Below, piece by piece: positions 10,875 to 19,324 of a DNA stretch of 64,000 bases. The DNA is taken from contig FR893383.1 of the NCBI GenBank assembly GCA_000433315.1, forward strand, positions 62,001-126,000, read 5' to 3'. Each line of letters opens with the position of its first letter. Within the stretch, counting starts at the first letter, position 1. The position numbers and the translations under genes were made by a program. Under the pieces are notes generated by a model, which saw only the letters and a list, made by a program, of their open reading frames with translations, searched no databases and was not told the DNA's origin. The stretch comes from Firmicutes bacterium CAG:345 (lineage in GTDB: Bacteria > Bacillota_I > Bacilli_A > RFN20 > CAG-288).

Positions 10875-13022
10875 TTAATTGTTGGTTGGGTTTTTATAAA
10901 TATATACGAATAAGTCCAAATCACTGTCGACTGGAACCAAAGTATATCCATCTTTGGTATATCCGCCTTTTCCATCATTGACAAAGCCTTTTTCAATGAA
11001 ATAAAGCTTTAAAGCAAGAAGAGAAGAATCAATACTATAATTTGAATCAAGTGGAACGTCTAAGTAAACTTGAATAGCTTTAACAGCACGATTAGAATTT
11101 GGTAATTGATAAATACTTGTCGAACTAAGACCATAGCAATCGCCTAAAGCTTCAGGGAAATAAGGGACTATTGAACTAGCATTTTCATCTCCTAAATATG
11201 TGGTCATAATCTCATCAGTCGGATATTCAACACCTGATTCTCCTTCATCAGGATAATAAAGTGTTGTAACATCTTTCCAACTAGTTGGAGCAACGCGATT
11301 ATCAAAACTTAAATCACAATCATCAGGAATAGAAGCAGTATTAAAATTGCCATAATTGATAACAAATAAGCCTTTAATAAGACCTAAATCACTATAGAAA
11401 TATGATTGAGTTATATATCCTTCATCATTAATTACAACATAAGGAGTAAAGGAAGAAGTGCTAGAAGTATATCCTCTTGTTGCAAACATTCCATATAAGC
11501 AAAGTTCATTTCCTGGAGCCTTATAGAAAGTTTCAGCAACTTTACTCATAGCATCGTAAGAAAAATATACTGTAGTTTTAGAATCTTGATAATACTTATA
11601 TCCAGGATTGAAAATAGCTGGGGAGAAAGCAAATGATGGTTTAGCATCATCAATGCTTCCAACAAATTCTCTAGTTGCATAATGCTTGTTATTAGCATCA
11701 CTTCCAAAAGAATTATATAAATTATCATTTATCTTTTTATAACCATAAGTACCGGTATCAGATAGACCCGTTACATTACCTTGATTATCAAAAATCAAAT
11801 CTTGATAATACATAGCATCTTTAGTAATAGTTTCTTGATAGCCGCTATAAGTAACAGCGGAAGAAGTTGCTAAAGAAGTTAAAATTTGAACTGTTGTTGT
11901 ATAACTTTCCAAACTCTTCATTTTTTCAAGAGCATTCTGTAAAGTTTTATGTTCTTCTTCTAAAGTATATTTATTTATATAAGGATATTTAACAAGATCT
12001 CCTGTATTGAAATAAGCCTCCAATGTTTGAATAGCTTTATATCCTGTTTGAACACGATAATCTTCACCAGTTACAAGAACAATAGAAGTGATTTGATTAT
12101 ATTCAACCCTTAAAGAAAATTTAACAGCATCAAATTCATAAGGAGTACAACTAGAAGATAATTGACTTAATAATTTTTCATTTGTTCCATTGTAGTCAAA
12201 TAATCCACTTTCTTTATTGTAAGTAAAATTTTCAACAGATAAAGAAGTTAAAGGATTATACAAATTAGCATCTTCCCATTTTACTGGTAACCCATTATCA
12301 TCGGTTATCGGAGTATAGCTCTCTTCATTCATCAAAGATAGCCCTACTTGGCAAGCATTGCCTTGATAGTTCTCATAAATTAAATATTCTGTTTTACCAG
12401 TTGTAGAATTTGCATAAGCAGCTGACCAGAAATTATCCTTCATGTTTGTATAGCTTTCGACAATTGTCGTACTATAATATTTATCAGAAGCTATAGAGTA
12501 AAGATCAATTGTAGTTGTACCATTAAATTCAATTTTGTCTGTCTTTAATACATCTAACATACCTTGAGTTAAAACAGGATCAGGTTCAGGGGCTAAAACA
12601 GTGATAACAAAAGAATATTCTTTTGAAAGATCAGCAACTGGTTGAACAGTTATAGTTACTTCAGTGTCTTCTTCAACTTGACGAGTGACAGAAACAATAT
12701 TATTGCTGATAGAAATTAAATCAGAAGATTTTTTCCAAATAACCGTTTTGTTCTCAGTACCAGTAACATTAACGGTTAATTCTATCGTATTGCCGTATCT
12801 AACAGCCTTAGGTCCAGAAACCGAAATAGAAATCTCGTTCTTGATCGAAGAAGAACTTGGGATAGAAGAACTCGAACTGCTGGAAGAAGGAAGTGAAGTA
12901 GAAATACTAGAAGAAGAACTTGATGAAGAACTTGAAGAATTAGTTGTTTGATTATTACAAGATGTAAATAAAATAGCTGAAAAAGCTAAAAATAAAACAC
13001 CAAAAGTTATTTTTTTTTGCAT
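10875..13022 (-). CDS. Ser-linker lipoprotein with BIG2-like domain (715 aa), first gene of the operon
   Basis: Hypothetical surface lipoprotein and paralogue of the 786-aa gene that follows it. The signal peptide ends in SAILFTS-C at residue ~22, then a Ser-rich linker to ~60, then an Ig-like domain (NKTVIWKKSSDLISI) to ~150. The rest is unrecognised, with many Tyr/Ser/Asn residues and no catalytic motif. AGAAAGG precedes the ATG. A good sigma-A promoter lies ~80 bp upstream, so this gene appears to lead a three-gene lipoprotein operon running down to position 1532. Two adjacent paralogues suggest local duplication. Confidence 0.8.
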   Translation of the reverse strand: MQKKITFGVLFLAFSAILFTSCNNQTTNSSSSSSSSSSSISTSLPSSSSSSSSIPSSSSIKNEISISVSGPKAVRYGNTIELTVNVTGTENKTVIWKKSSDLISISNNIVSVTRQVEEDTEVTITVQPVADLSKEYSFVITVLAPEPDPVLTQGMLDVLKTDKIEFNGTTTIDLYSIASDKYYSTTIVESYTNMKDNFWSAAYANSTTGKTEYLIYENYQGNACQVGLSLMNEESYTPITDDNGLPVKWEDANLYNPLTSLSVENFTYNKESGLFDYNGTNEKLLSQLSSSCTPYEFDAVKFSLRVEYNQITSIVLVTGEDYRVQTGYKAIQTLEAYFNTGDLVKYPYINKYTLEEEHKTLQNALEKMKSLESYTTTVQILTSLATSSAVTYSGYQETITKDAMYYQDLIFDNQGNVTGLSDTGTYGYKKINDNLYNSFGSDANNKHYATREFVGSIDDAKPSFAFSPAIFNPGYKYYQDSKTTVYFSYDAMSKVAETFYKAPGNELCLYGMFATRGYTSSTSSFTPYVVINDEGYITQSYFYSDLGLIKGLFVINYGNFNTASIPDDCDLSFDNRVAPTSWKDVTTLYYPDEGESGVEYPTDEIMTTYLGDENASSIVPYFPEALGDCYGLSSTSIYQLPNSNRAVKAIQVYLDVPLDSNYSIDSSLLALKLYFIEKGFVNDGKGGYTKDGYTLVPVDSDLDLFVYIYKNPTNN

Positions 13023-13097
13023 AAAAGCCTTTCTATATAAATATAATGTCCTTGTTAAAAAAATATCCCCTTTCTTAAATGTCTAACAATTAAAATT

Positions 13098-13126
13098 ATT
13101 ATCATAATTTTTTTATTGTTTGTCAA
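13098..13126 (-). promoter_or_regulatory. Sigma-A promoter of the three-lipoprotein operon
   Basis: Read on the minus strand: TTGACA (13126-13121), a 17-bp spacer, then GATAAT (13103-13098). This is a near-consensus promoter pointing at the lipoprotein gene that starts at 13022. Confidence 0.75.
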
Positions 13127-13170
13127 CAAAAATCAAAATGAAAGCCCTTTACAAACAACATTTTTTCCAT

Positions 13171-13206
13171 AAAAAAAGTTGAACAAATAATTGTTCAACT
13201 TTTTCT
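13171..13206. terminator. Bidirectional-type intrinsic terminator downstream of nifJ
   Basis: Stem AAAAAGTTGAACAA (13173-13186) with TTGTTCAACTTTTT (13191-13204) and an ATAA loop. It has A/T runs on both sides. It lies directly after the nifJ stop (minus strand) and ahead of the lipoprotein promoter. Confidence 0.85.
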
Positions 13207-13226
13207 TTTTTATAGTACTAACTTAA

Positions 13227-16200
13227 TTAATTACCCATTTTTAAAATGGTATGATAACGCTTTTCAGCATATTTTTGTGATTTAGCAAGCAATTCTTCAG
13301 CGTGATCTGGATTGACCTTTGGAAGTTGAGAGAATCTTGTTTGTTCCATAACGAAGTCACGGAATAAATCAAAGTTAGGTTCTTTGCAATCCATTTGTAA
13401 TGGATTTTCACCTTTTTCTTCACGGCGTGGATCATAACGGAAGATTGGGAAATAACCACATTCGACAGCTTTCTTTTCAATGATTTGAGCATTGGATAAG
13501 CCACCTTTAATACCATGTTCTTGGCAAGGAGAATAGCAGATGATAAGAGATGGACCATTGTAGCTTTCAGCTTCTTGGAAAGCCTTCAAAGCTTGCATTG
13601 GGTTAGCGCCTAAAGAAACTTGAGCAACATAGACATGACCATAAGCCATAGCCATTAAAGCGAGATTCTTTTTAGCTGTCTTTTTACCAGAAGCAGCAAA
13701 CTTAGCAATAGCACCTGTTTGTGTAGATTTAGAAGCTTGACCACCAGTATTTGAATATACTTCAGTATCAAGAACCATAACATTGACATCTTCTTCATTG
13801 GCGAGAACATGATCAAGACCACCATAACCAATATCATAAGCCCAACCATCACCACCAACAATCCAAACAGATTTATCAAGTAAGTCTTTCTTGAATTCAA
13901 GAACTTTCTTGATGCCTTCACATTTAGAATTTTCAATAGCAGAAATCAATGCAGGAAGTATTGTTCTAACATGTTTTCTATCTTTGATATGTTCTTCATA
14001 GTCATTGATTAAGGAAACAAGTTCTTCTTCGCATTCAGCTTTATTAGCTTCAAGAATTTCAACAATTTGAGTTAAGCGGAAGTCAACAGCAACTCTCATA
14101 CCAAAACCAAATTCAGCATTATCTTCGAATAAAGAGTTAGCCCAAGCAACACCTTCACCATTTTTATCGGTGACAAATGGAGTAAGTGGAGTTGAACCAT
14201 TATAAATAGAAGAACAACCAGTTGCATTAGCAACTAACATATCTTTTCCAAATAATTGTGAAACCAAACGATAATATGGAGTTTCACCACAACCAGCACA
14301 AGCGCCAGAAACTTCTTGATAAGCTGGTAAGAAAGCAGCACCCTTAACTGTATTTAATGGAAATAAATCTGTTCTAGATTCAGTTTCTTTATAGAGAATA
14401 TCAGCAGCTTTTTCGTGGTGATATTGAGTCTTAGCTTCAACCATTTCCAAGGCTTTCTTTCCGCCTTTACCTGGGCATTGAACAAAGCAGATACCACAAC
14501 CAACGCAGTTCATTGGACTGACTTGAATACGGAATTTAAGACCTTTTGTATTAGGACCACCCATCAAATTTAAAACATCTTCACGTTCATCTTCAGGGAG
14601 TTTAGCAATTTGTTCATCATTTAAAACAAATGGACGAATTGTAGCATGTGGACAGACAAATGCACATTGATTACATTGAATACAATTTTCTTTGTGCCAT
14701 AATGGAACTCTGTCAGCTGTTGCTCTTTTTTCTTTAAATGTAATATTGTTTTGCATTGTACCATCAAGCAATTCATATTCAGTGAATTTACTGACTGGTA
14801 AATCATAACCATCAAGTGAACCGACAACATCAACATAAGAATCGAAGTAATCATCACCAGTAGATTCTTTGACAGCATTTACTGTTAAATCTGCCCAACT
14901 TGGATCAACTTTAACTTCACGAAGACCTTCAGCACCGGCATCGATGGCTTTGTAGTTCATTTGAACAACGTCATCACCTTTTTTAGAATAAGACTTCTTG
15001 GCAAATTTCTTCATCCATTCTTGAGCTTCAGAATATGGCATGATATTTTGATTCAAGAAGAAGAATGAAGCTTGTAAAGTAGTATTGGTATGACGACCCA
15101 TACCGATTTCAGCAGCAATCTTATTAGCATCAATAACATAGAACTTAGCATTCTTTAAAGCTAATAATTTCTTCATGCGGTTTGGCATTGAATGAATAAG
15201 TTCTTCATCTGTCATATCAGTATTTAATAAGAAAGTACCACCCTTCTTCAAATTCTTAACCATATTATATTTCAAGATATAAGAATCCATAGAACAGGAG
15301 ATGAAATCTGCATGTTCAATATAATATGTTGAACGAATAGGATCTTTACCAAAACGGAGGTGACTTCTTGTAACACCACCAGCTTTTCTAGAGTCATAAG
15401 CAAAATAAGCTTGAGCATATTGATGAGTTGCATCACCAATAATCTTAATGGAAGACTTATTTGCAGAAACTGTACCATCACTGCCTAAACCATAGAATAA
15501 GCAAGATGTGTAAGTATTATTTACATGATATTCAGAATCAACTGGTAAAGATAAATGAGTTACATCATCATTGATACCAATTGTAAATCCAGTAAATGGT
15601 TTTTCACTATCAAGGAAATCATAAACTGCTTTGATTTGGTTAGGTTGAGTATCTTTACTAGAAATACCATAACGACCACCAACAAGAACATCAACATGAC
15701 GCTTTTCTTGTTCAAGGGCAGCAACGACATCCAAATATAAAGGTTCGCCTAAAGAACCTGGTTCTTTAGTTCTATCTAAAACTGCAATCTTTGTAACAGT
15801 AGAAGGAATAGCAGCAATTAAATGTTTGGCAGAGAAAGGACGATATAAATGAACTTTAACCATACCGACTTTTTCACCTTTAGCCATTAAATCATCAATT
15901 ACTTCATGAGCTGTTTCTGTAACAGAACCCATAGCAATGATAACCTTAGTTGCATCTTTTGCGCCATAATAAACAAATGGAGCATAAGTTCTACCTGTTA
16001 ATTCACTGACTTGTTTGAATAATTTTTCAGCTTCAGTAACAATATTTGCTTCGTGAACATTTTGAGCTTCACGACCTTGGAAGCAGATATCATCATTTTC
16101 AGCGCCACCACGAGTGACAGCGTGACCATGAGGATTTAAAGCTCTCTTACGGAATTCTTCAACTTTTTCTAAATCGAGAAGTTCCTTCCAATTTTCATCA

Positions 16201-16769
16201 TCGACAAATTCAACATTTTGAATTTCATGTGATGTACGGAAACCATCAAAGAAGTCGATAACAGGTGAAGAAGAATTTATTGCTAATAAATGAGCCATAG
16301 GTGATAAATCAGCAATTTCTTGAACTGAGTGTGAGCAAAGCATAGCAGCACCAGTCTGACGACAAGCATAAATATCTTGATGGTCACCAAAAATAGAAAG
16401 TGAACGGCTTGCTAAAGAACGAGCAGCAACATGAACTACTGCTGGAATGCATTCACCAACCCATTTGTAAATATTTGGAATCATAAGGAGTAAACCTTGG
16501 CTGGCTGTATAAGTAGTTGCTAAGCTTCCTGCTTGCAATGCACCATGAACAGCACCAGAGGCACCACCTTCACTTTGTAATTCAACAACTTTAACACAAT
16601 TTCCAAAAGCGTTTTTCTTTCCTTGAGAAGAATAAACGTCAACAAGTTCCGCCATAGGAGATGACGGTGTAATAGGATAAATAGCAGCTACTTCTGTAAA
16701 TGTGTAGCTAGCTAATGCGGCTGCAGTATTACCATCAACCGACAAGAATGATTTCTTGATTTCTTTCAT
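13227..16769 (-). CDS. nifJ: Pyruvate:ferredoxin (flavodoxin) oxidoreductase
   Basis: Cytoplasmic homodimeric enzyme that oxidises pyruvate with CoA to acetyl-CoA and CO2, passing electrons to ferredoxin or flavodoxin; central to anaerobic metabolism. At ~1180 aa it matches the usual full-length fused form. Visible in order: the N-terminal pyruvate-binding domain (YPITPSSPMAE), the gamma-type domain, two 4Fe-4S motifs (CIQCNQCAFVCP and CVGCGICFVQCP, ~690-760), the CAGCGETPYY cysteine motif, and the thiamine diphosphate site (GGDGWAYDIG... then SNTGGQ). I chose the ATG at 16769, which has GGAGG five bases upstream; an earlier in-frame TTG at 16787 has no ribosome site and overlaps that SD. A TATAAT lies at 16797-16792. 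The gene is followed by a strong terminator. It supplies the low-potential electrons that the NifH-like and TrxB-like proteins in this window may use. Confidence 0.97.
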   Translation of the reverse strand: MKEIKKSFLSVDGNTAAALASYTFTEVAAIYPITPSSPMAELVDVYSSQGKKNAFGNCVKVVELQSEGGASGAVHGALQAGSLATTYTASQGLLLMIPNIYKWVGECIPAVVHVAARSLASRSLSIFGDHQDIYACRQTGAAMLCSHSVQEIADLSPMAHLLAINSSSPVIDFFDGFRTSHEIQNVEFVDDENWKELLDLEKVEEFRKRALNPHGHAVTRGGAENDDICFQGREAQNVHEANIVTEAEKLFKQVSELTGRTYAPFVYYGAKDATKVIIAMGSVTETAHEVIDDLMAKGEKVGMVKVHLYRPFSAKHLIAAIPSTVTKIAVLDRTKEPGSLGEPLYLDVVAALEQEKRHVDVLVGGRYGISSKDTQPNQIKAVYDFLDSEKPFTGFTIGINDDVTHLSLPVDSEYHVNNTYTSCLFYGLGSDGTVSANKSSIKIIGDATHQYAQAYFAYDSRKAGGVTRSHLRFGKDPIRSTYYIEHADFISCSMDSYILKYNMVKNLKKGGTFLLNTDMTDEELIHSMPNRMKKLLALKNAKFYVIDANKIAAEIGMGRHTNTTLQASFFFLNQNIMPYSEAQEWMKKFAKKSYSKKGDDVVQMNYKAIDAGAEGLREVKVDPSWADLTVNAVKESTGDDYFDSYVDVVGSLDGYDLPVSKFTEYELLDGTMQNNITFKEKRATADRVPLWHKENCIQCNQCAFVCPHATIRPFVLNDEQIAKLPEDEREDVLNLMGGPNTKGLKFRIQVSPMNCVGCGICFVQCPGKGGKKALEMVEAKTQYHHEKAADILYKETESRTDLFPLNTVKGAAFLPAYQEVSGACAGCGETPYYRLVSQLFGKDMLVANATGCSSIYNGSTPLTPFVTDKNGEGVAWANSLFEDNAEFGFGMRVAVDFRLTQIVEILEANKAECEEELVSLINDYEEHIKDRKHVRTILPALISAIENSKCEGIKKVLEFKKDLLDKSVWIVGGDGWAYDIGYGGLDHVLANEEDVNVMVLDTEVYSNTGGQASKSTQTGAIAKFAASGKKTAKKNLALMAMAYGHVYVAQVSLGANPMQALKAFQEAESYNGPSLIICYSPCQEHGIKGGLSNAQIIEKKAVECGYFPIFRYDPRREEKGENPLQMDCKEPNFDLFRDFVMEQTRFSQLPKVNPDHAEELLAKSQKYAEKRYHTILKMGN

Positions 16770-16835
16770 ATTTCCTCCAAAATCCAATAATATTATACCC
16801 CTTGTTTTTTTTAATTTGTAAATAAAAATAACATT

Positions 16836-17720
16836 TTAAAAAGTTTTTGCTAATTCTTTTATATAATTTTTAATCTTAGCGCTCATATCTGGTCTTTTTA
16901 AAGCATAATCGATAGTAGCTCTAACATATCCAAACTTATCACCTACATCATATCTTGTTCCTTCGAAATCACAAGCATAAACAGGTTTATGAACCATCAA
17001 TTCTTTGATAGCATCAGTAAGTTGAATTTCCCCGTTTTTACCAGGAGCAGTTTTTCCTAAAATTTCAAAAATTTCCGGTGTTAAAATATAGCGTCCTAAA
17101 ACAGCATAATCGCTTTCAGCTTTATCAATATCTGGTTTTTCATTGATATCGACAACTTTAAATATTTTCTTACCATCAGCAACATCGCGTGAAGGTGTAA
17201 CAATACCATATTTATTAACGTCAGTATGTGGAACCTCTTGTACTCCTAAAATAGAACAATTTTTACTATTATAAGCATCAACTAATTGAAGTAAAGCAGG
17301 CTTTCCTTCACTGGTAACCATATCATCCCCCAACAATATAGCAAAAGGTTCATTGTTGACAAAAGAACGAGCACAAGATATAGCATGTCCTAATCCCTTA
17401 GGTTCTTTTTGTCTAACATAATAAATATTAGCTAAAGAAGCTACCTGTTTAATAAGGTCAACAAGATCATTTTTCCCGCTTTCTTTTAATCTCATTTCTA
17501 ATTCATAATTCGTATCGAAATAATTTTCCATCGAGTGTTTATTAGAATTAGTAATAATTAAAATTTCTTCAATCCCAGACTTAACCGCCTCTTCAACTAT
17601 AAATTGAATCGTCGGTGTATCAACAATCGGAAGCATTTCTTTCGGCATTGATTTTGTAGCTGGTAAAAAACGGGTTCCAAGACCAGCAGCTGGAATAATA
17701 GCTTTTTTTACTCGTTGCAT
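16836..17720 (-). CDS. galU: UTP--glucose-1-phosphate uridylyltransferase
   Basis: Makes UDP-glucose from UTP and glucose-1-phosphate for glycolipid, teichoic acid or polysaccharide synthesis. About 294 aa, the normal length. The N-terminal nucleotide-binding loop AIIPAAGLGTRFLP and the following ATKSMPKEMLPI are diagnostic. LLGDD, the ...GKNGEIQLTDAI... segment and EGTRYDVGDK near the end are also typical. I took the ATG at 17720, which is preceded by AAAGGAG at good spacing; a GTG six bases upstream is less likely. The gene stands alone on the minus strand, 67 bp upstream of nifJ. Confidence 0.96.
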   Translation of the reverse strand: MQRVKKAIIPAAGLGTRFLPATKSMPKEMLPIVDTPTIQFIVEEAVKSGIEEILIITNSNKHSMENYFDTNYELEMRLKESGKNDLVDLIKQVASLANIYYVRQKEPKGLGHAISCARSFVNNEPFAILLGDDMVTSEGKPALLQLVDAYNSKNCSILGVQEVPHTDVNKYGIVTPSRDVADGKKIFKVVDINEKPDIDKAESDYAVLGRYILTPEIFEILGKTAPGKNGEIQLTDAIKELMVHKPVYACDFEGTRYDVGDKFGYVRATIDYALKRPDMSAKIKNYIKELAKTF

Positions 17721-17909
17721 GAGCACTCCTTTAATAAAAAGAAAGAAAATTCAATAAGTAAAACTTTCTTATTTAAAGTATAACAAAATAACATTATTTT
17801 TAAAATATAAAGAAAATAATTTGAAAAAAAGTATGTTAAAAATATTTATTAGTTGATTTAGCGCTTTCATTTTTATAAAATAATAATATATTTATGGAGG
17901 TTTTCGCGT

Positions 17910-18173
17910 ATGAAAACAATTACAGCTAAAGTAACAAATGAAAGAGGATTAATTTCTCGAAAAGCTGCTGAATTAGTTAGCATTGCTAATCGCTATACTT
18001 CCAATATTACTTTAAAAACAGAGCACGGAGAAACAGCAGATTTAAAGTCTATTATGAACGTTTTCGATACAATAATTAACGCAAATGAAACAATTCTTAT
18101 AGAAATTGAAGGAAGTGATGAAGAACAAGCCTATAAAGCCTATGCTGATCACTTCGCTTCTGGAGCTTTCTAA
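17910..18173 (+). CDS. Crh-like HPr paralogue lacking the phosphocarrier histidine
   Basis: An 87-aa protein of the HPr fold. In B. subtilis HPr the active-site loop is G-I-H15-A-R-P-A; here it reads GLISRKA, so position 15 is Ile, though Arg17 is kept. The regulatory serine loop LKSIM is intact (Ser47, equivalent to Ser46, the HprK target). By analogy with Bacillus Crh (Gln15, Ser46) this protein should not carry PTS phosphate but could be phosphorylated by HprK, which is encoded at 34074-35003. It would then act as a CcpA cofactor or other regulator. The start has an excellent GGAGG at 17896-17900. It is monocistronic. The HPr-family assignment is firm; the Crh-like role is inference. Confidence 0.85.
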   Translation: MKTITAKVTNERGLISRKAAELVSIANRYTSNITLKTEHGETADLKSIMNVFDTIINANETILIEIEGSDEEQAYKAYADHFASGAF

Positions 18174-18190
18174 AAATTAATTTTCTAATT

Positions 18191-18217
18191 AAATAGACAA
18201 GAAATTATCTATTTTTT
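18191..18217 (+). terminator. Weak intrinsic terminator after the Crh-like gene
   Basis: AAATAGA (18191-18197) pairs with TCTATTT (18209-18215), followed by T residues. The stem is short and AT-rich, so termination may be partial. Confidence 0.5.
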
Positions 18218-18265
18218 TATGCTTTAATTTCTAATTTTAGTTTTGCTTTCTGCATATTATAAATT

Positions 18266-19276
18266 GTGAGAACATATATAAAAATCAACAAAGAAAACCT
18301 AAGACATAATTATCTTGAAATTAAATCTAAAACAAACAAAGAAATAATAGCTGTTGTAAAAGGAAACGCCTATGGGCACGGAATAAAAGAAATAAGCCAA
18401 GAATTAGCACTATCAGGTTGCAAATTTTTTATGGTAGCAAGCATAAATGAAGCCTTGCAACTTAGAAAAAGTCTTATTCTTTCCCCGATTTTGCTATTAG
18501 AAAACACATCAGATTTAAAAAGTGTTTTAGCCCTGAAATTAACACTGAGTATCATGAGTCTAAAGCAATTAGAAGATATTAGTAAAACTAAAATTCCCTT
18601 ATCCATTCAATTATTTTTTGATTTAGGTATGAAAAGAGATGGACTTTTGCCATATGAAGCTTTAGAAGCAAAAAAAATAATTTCTCACTCCAATCTTCTT
18701 TTAACTGGAATTTTTGCTCATCATACATGTAAAGAAAATTACGAAAAAGAAACAAATATTCTCACTGAAATTTTAAAAATATTCGATAATAAAATTATTT
18801 ATCATCATCAATCTTCTAATTATATTTTAGAAAAAGATGACTCAAAATTTCTAAGAATAGGCGGAGCTTTATATGGCCTTGTCGATATGCCTAATATTAA
18901 TTTAAAAACTGTTTTAAAATTATATTCTCCTATTTGGTGCATAAAAGAAGTTAAACAAGGAGAAGAAGTTGGTTATGGAAATAAAAAAACAGTTCCAGAA
19001 AATGGATACATCTATACAATACCTTTCGGATATGCTGATGGCCTAAAAAGAAATACCACACTTCTTGGTTTCATAAATGGTGAAATTATTAAAAACGTTG
19101 GAAACATCATGATGAATCACACCCTAATGTTTTCTAAAAACAAATACAAAATTGGAGATGAAATAGAATTGATAGGAGATAATTTAAATATTAATTATTT
19201 GTCAAAACAATATAAAACTATTCCTTATGAAATCACTACTTCTTTAAATCCAAATTTAAAAAGAATAATAGAATAA
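18266..19276 (+). CDS. alr: Alanine racemase
   Basis: PLP enzyme interconverting L- and D-alanine for peptidoglycan, implying a cell wall. The PLP lysine motif appears as VVKGNAYGHG (Lys at ~32; usually K-A-N-A-Y-G). The C-terminal catalytic Tyr lies in EEVGYGNKKT and is followed by IPFGYADGLKR. At 336 aa it is ~35-50 residues shorter than typical Alr, mostly from loop shortening. The start is GTG at 18266, placed where family members begin (RTYIKINKENLRHN). No Shine-Dalgarno is seen. TATTAT at 18255-18260 would put the transcript start on or next to the GTG, so the message may be leaderless. It ends in a strong terminator. Confidence 0.92.
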   Translation: MRTYIKINKENLRHNYLEIKSKTNKEIIAVVKGNAYGHGIKEISQELALSGCKFFMVASINEALQLRKSLILSPILLLENTSDLKSVLALKLTLSIMSLKQLEDISKTKIPLSIQLFFDLGMKRDGLLPYEALEAKKIISHSNLLLTGIFAHHTCKENYEKETNILTEILKIFDNKIIYHHQSSNYILEKDDSKFLRIGGALYGLVDMPNINLKTVLKLYSPIWCIKEVKQGEEVGYGNKKTVPENGYIYTIPFGYADGLKRNTTLLGFINGEIIKNVGNIMMNHTLMFSKNKYKIGDEIELIGDNLNINYLSKQYKTIPYEITTSLNPNLKRIIE

Positions 19277-19309
19277 AAGGTCTGAATTTTTTAAGAATTC
19301 AGACCTTTT
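19275..19309. terminator. Bidirectional terminator between alr and htpG
   Basis: A 14-bp near-perfect stem (AAAAGGTCTGAATT, 19275-19288, with AATTCAGACCTTTT, 19296-19309). It lies between the convergent genes alr (+) and htpG (-), and can serve both. Confidence 0.9.
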
Positions 19310-19324
19310 ATATTATTTATCATT

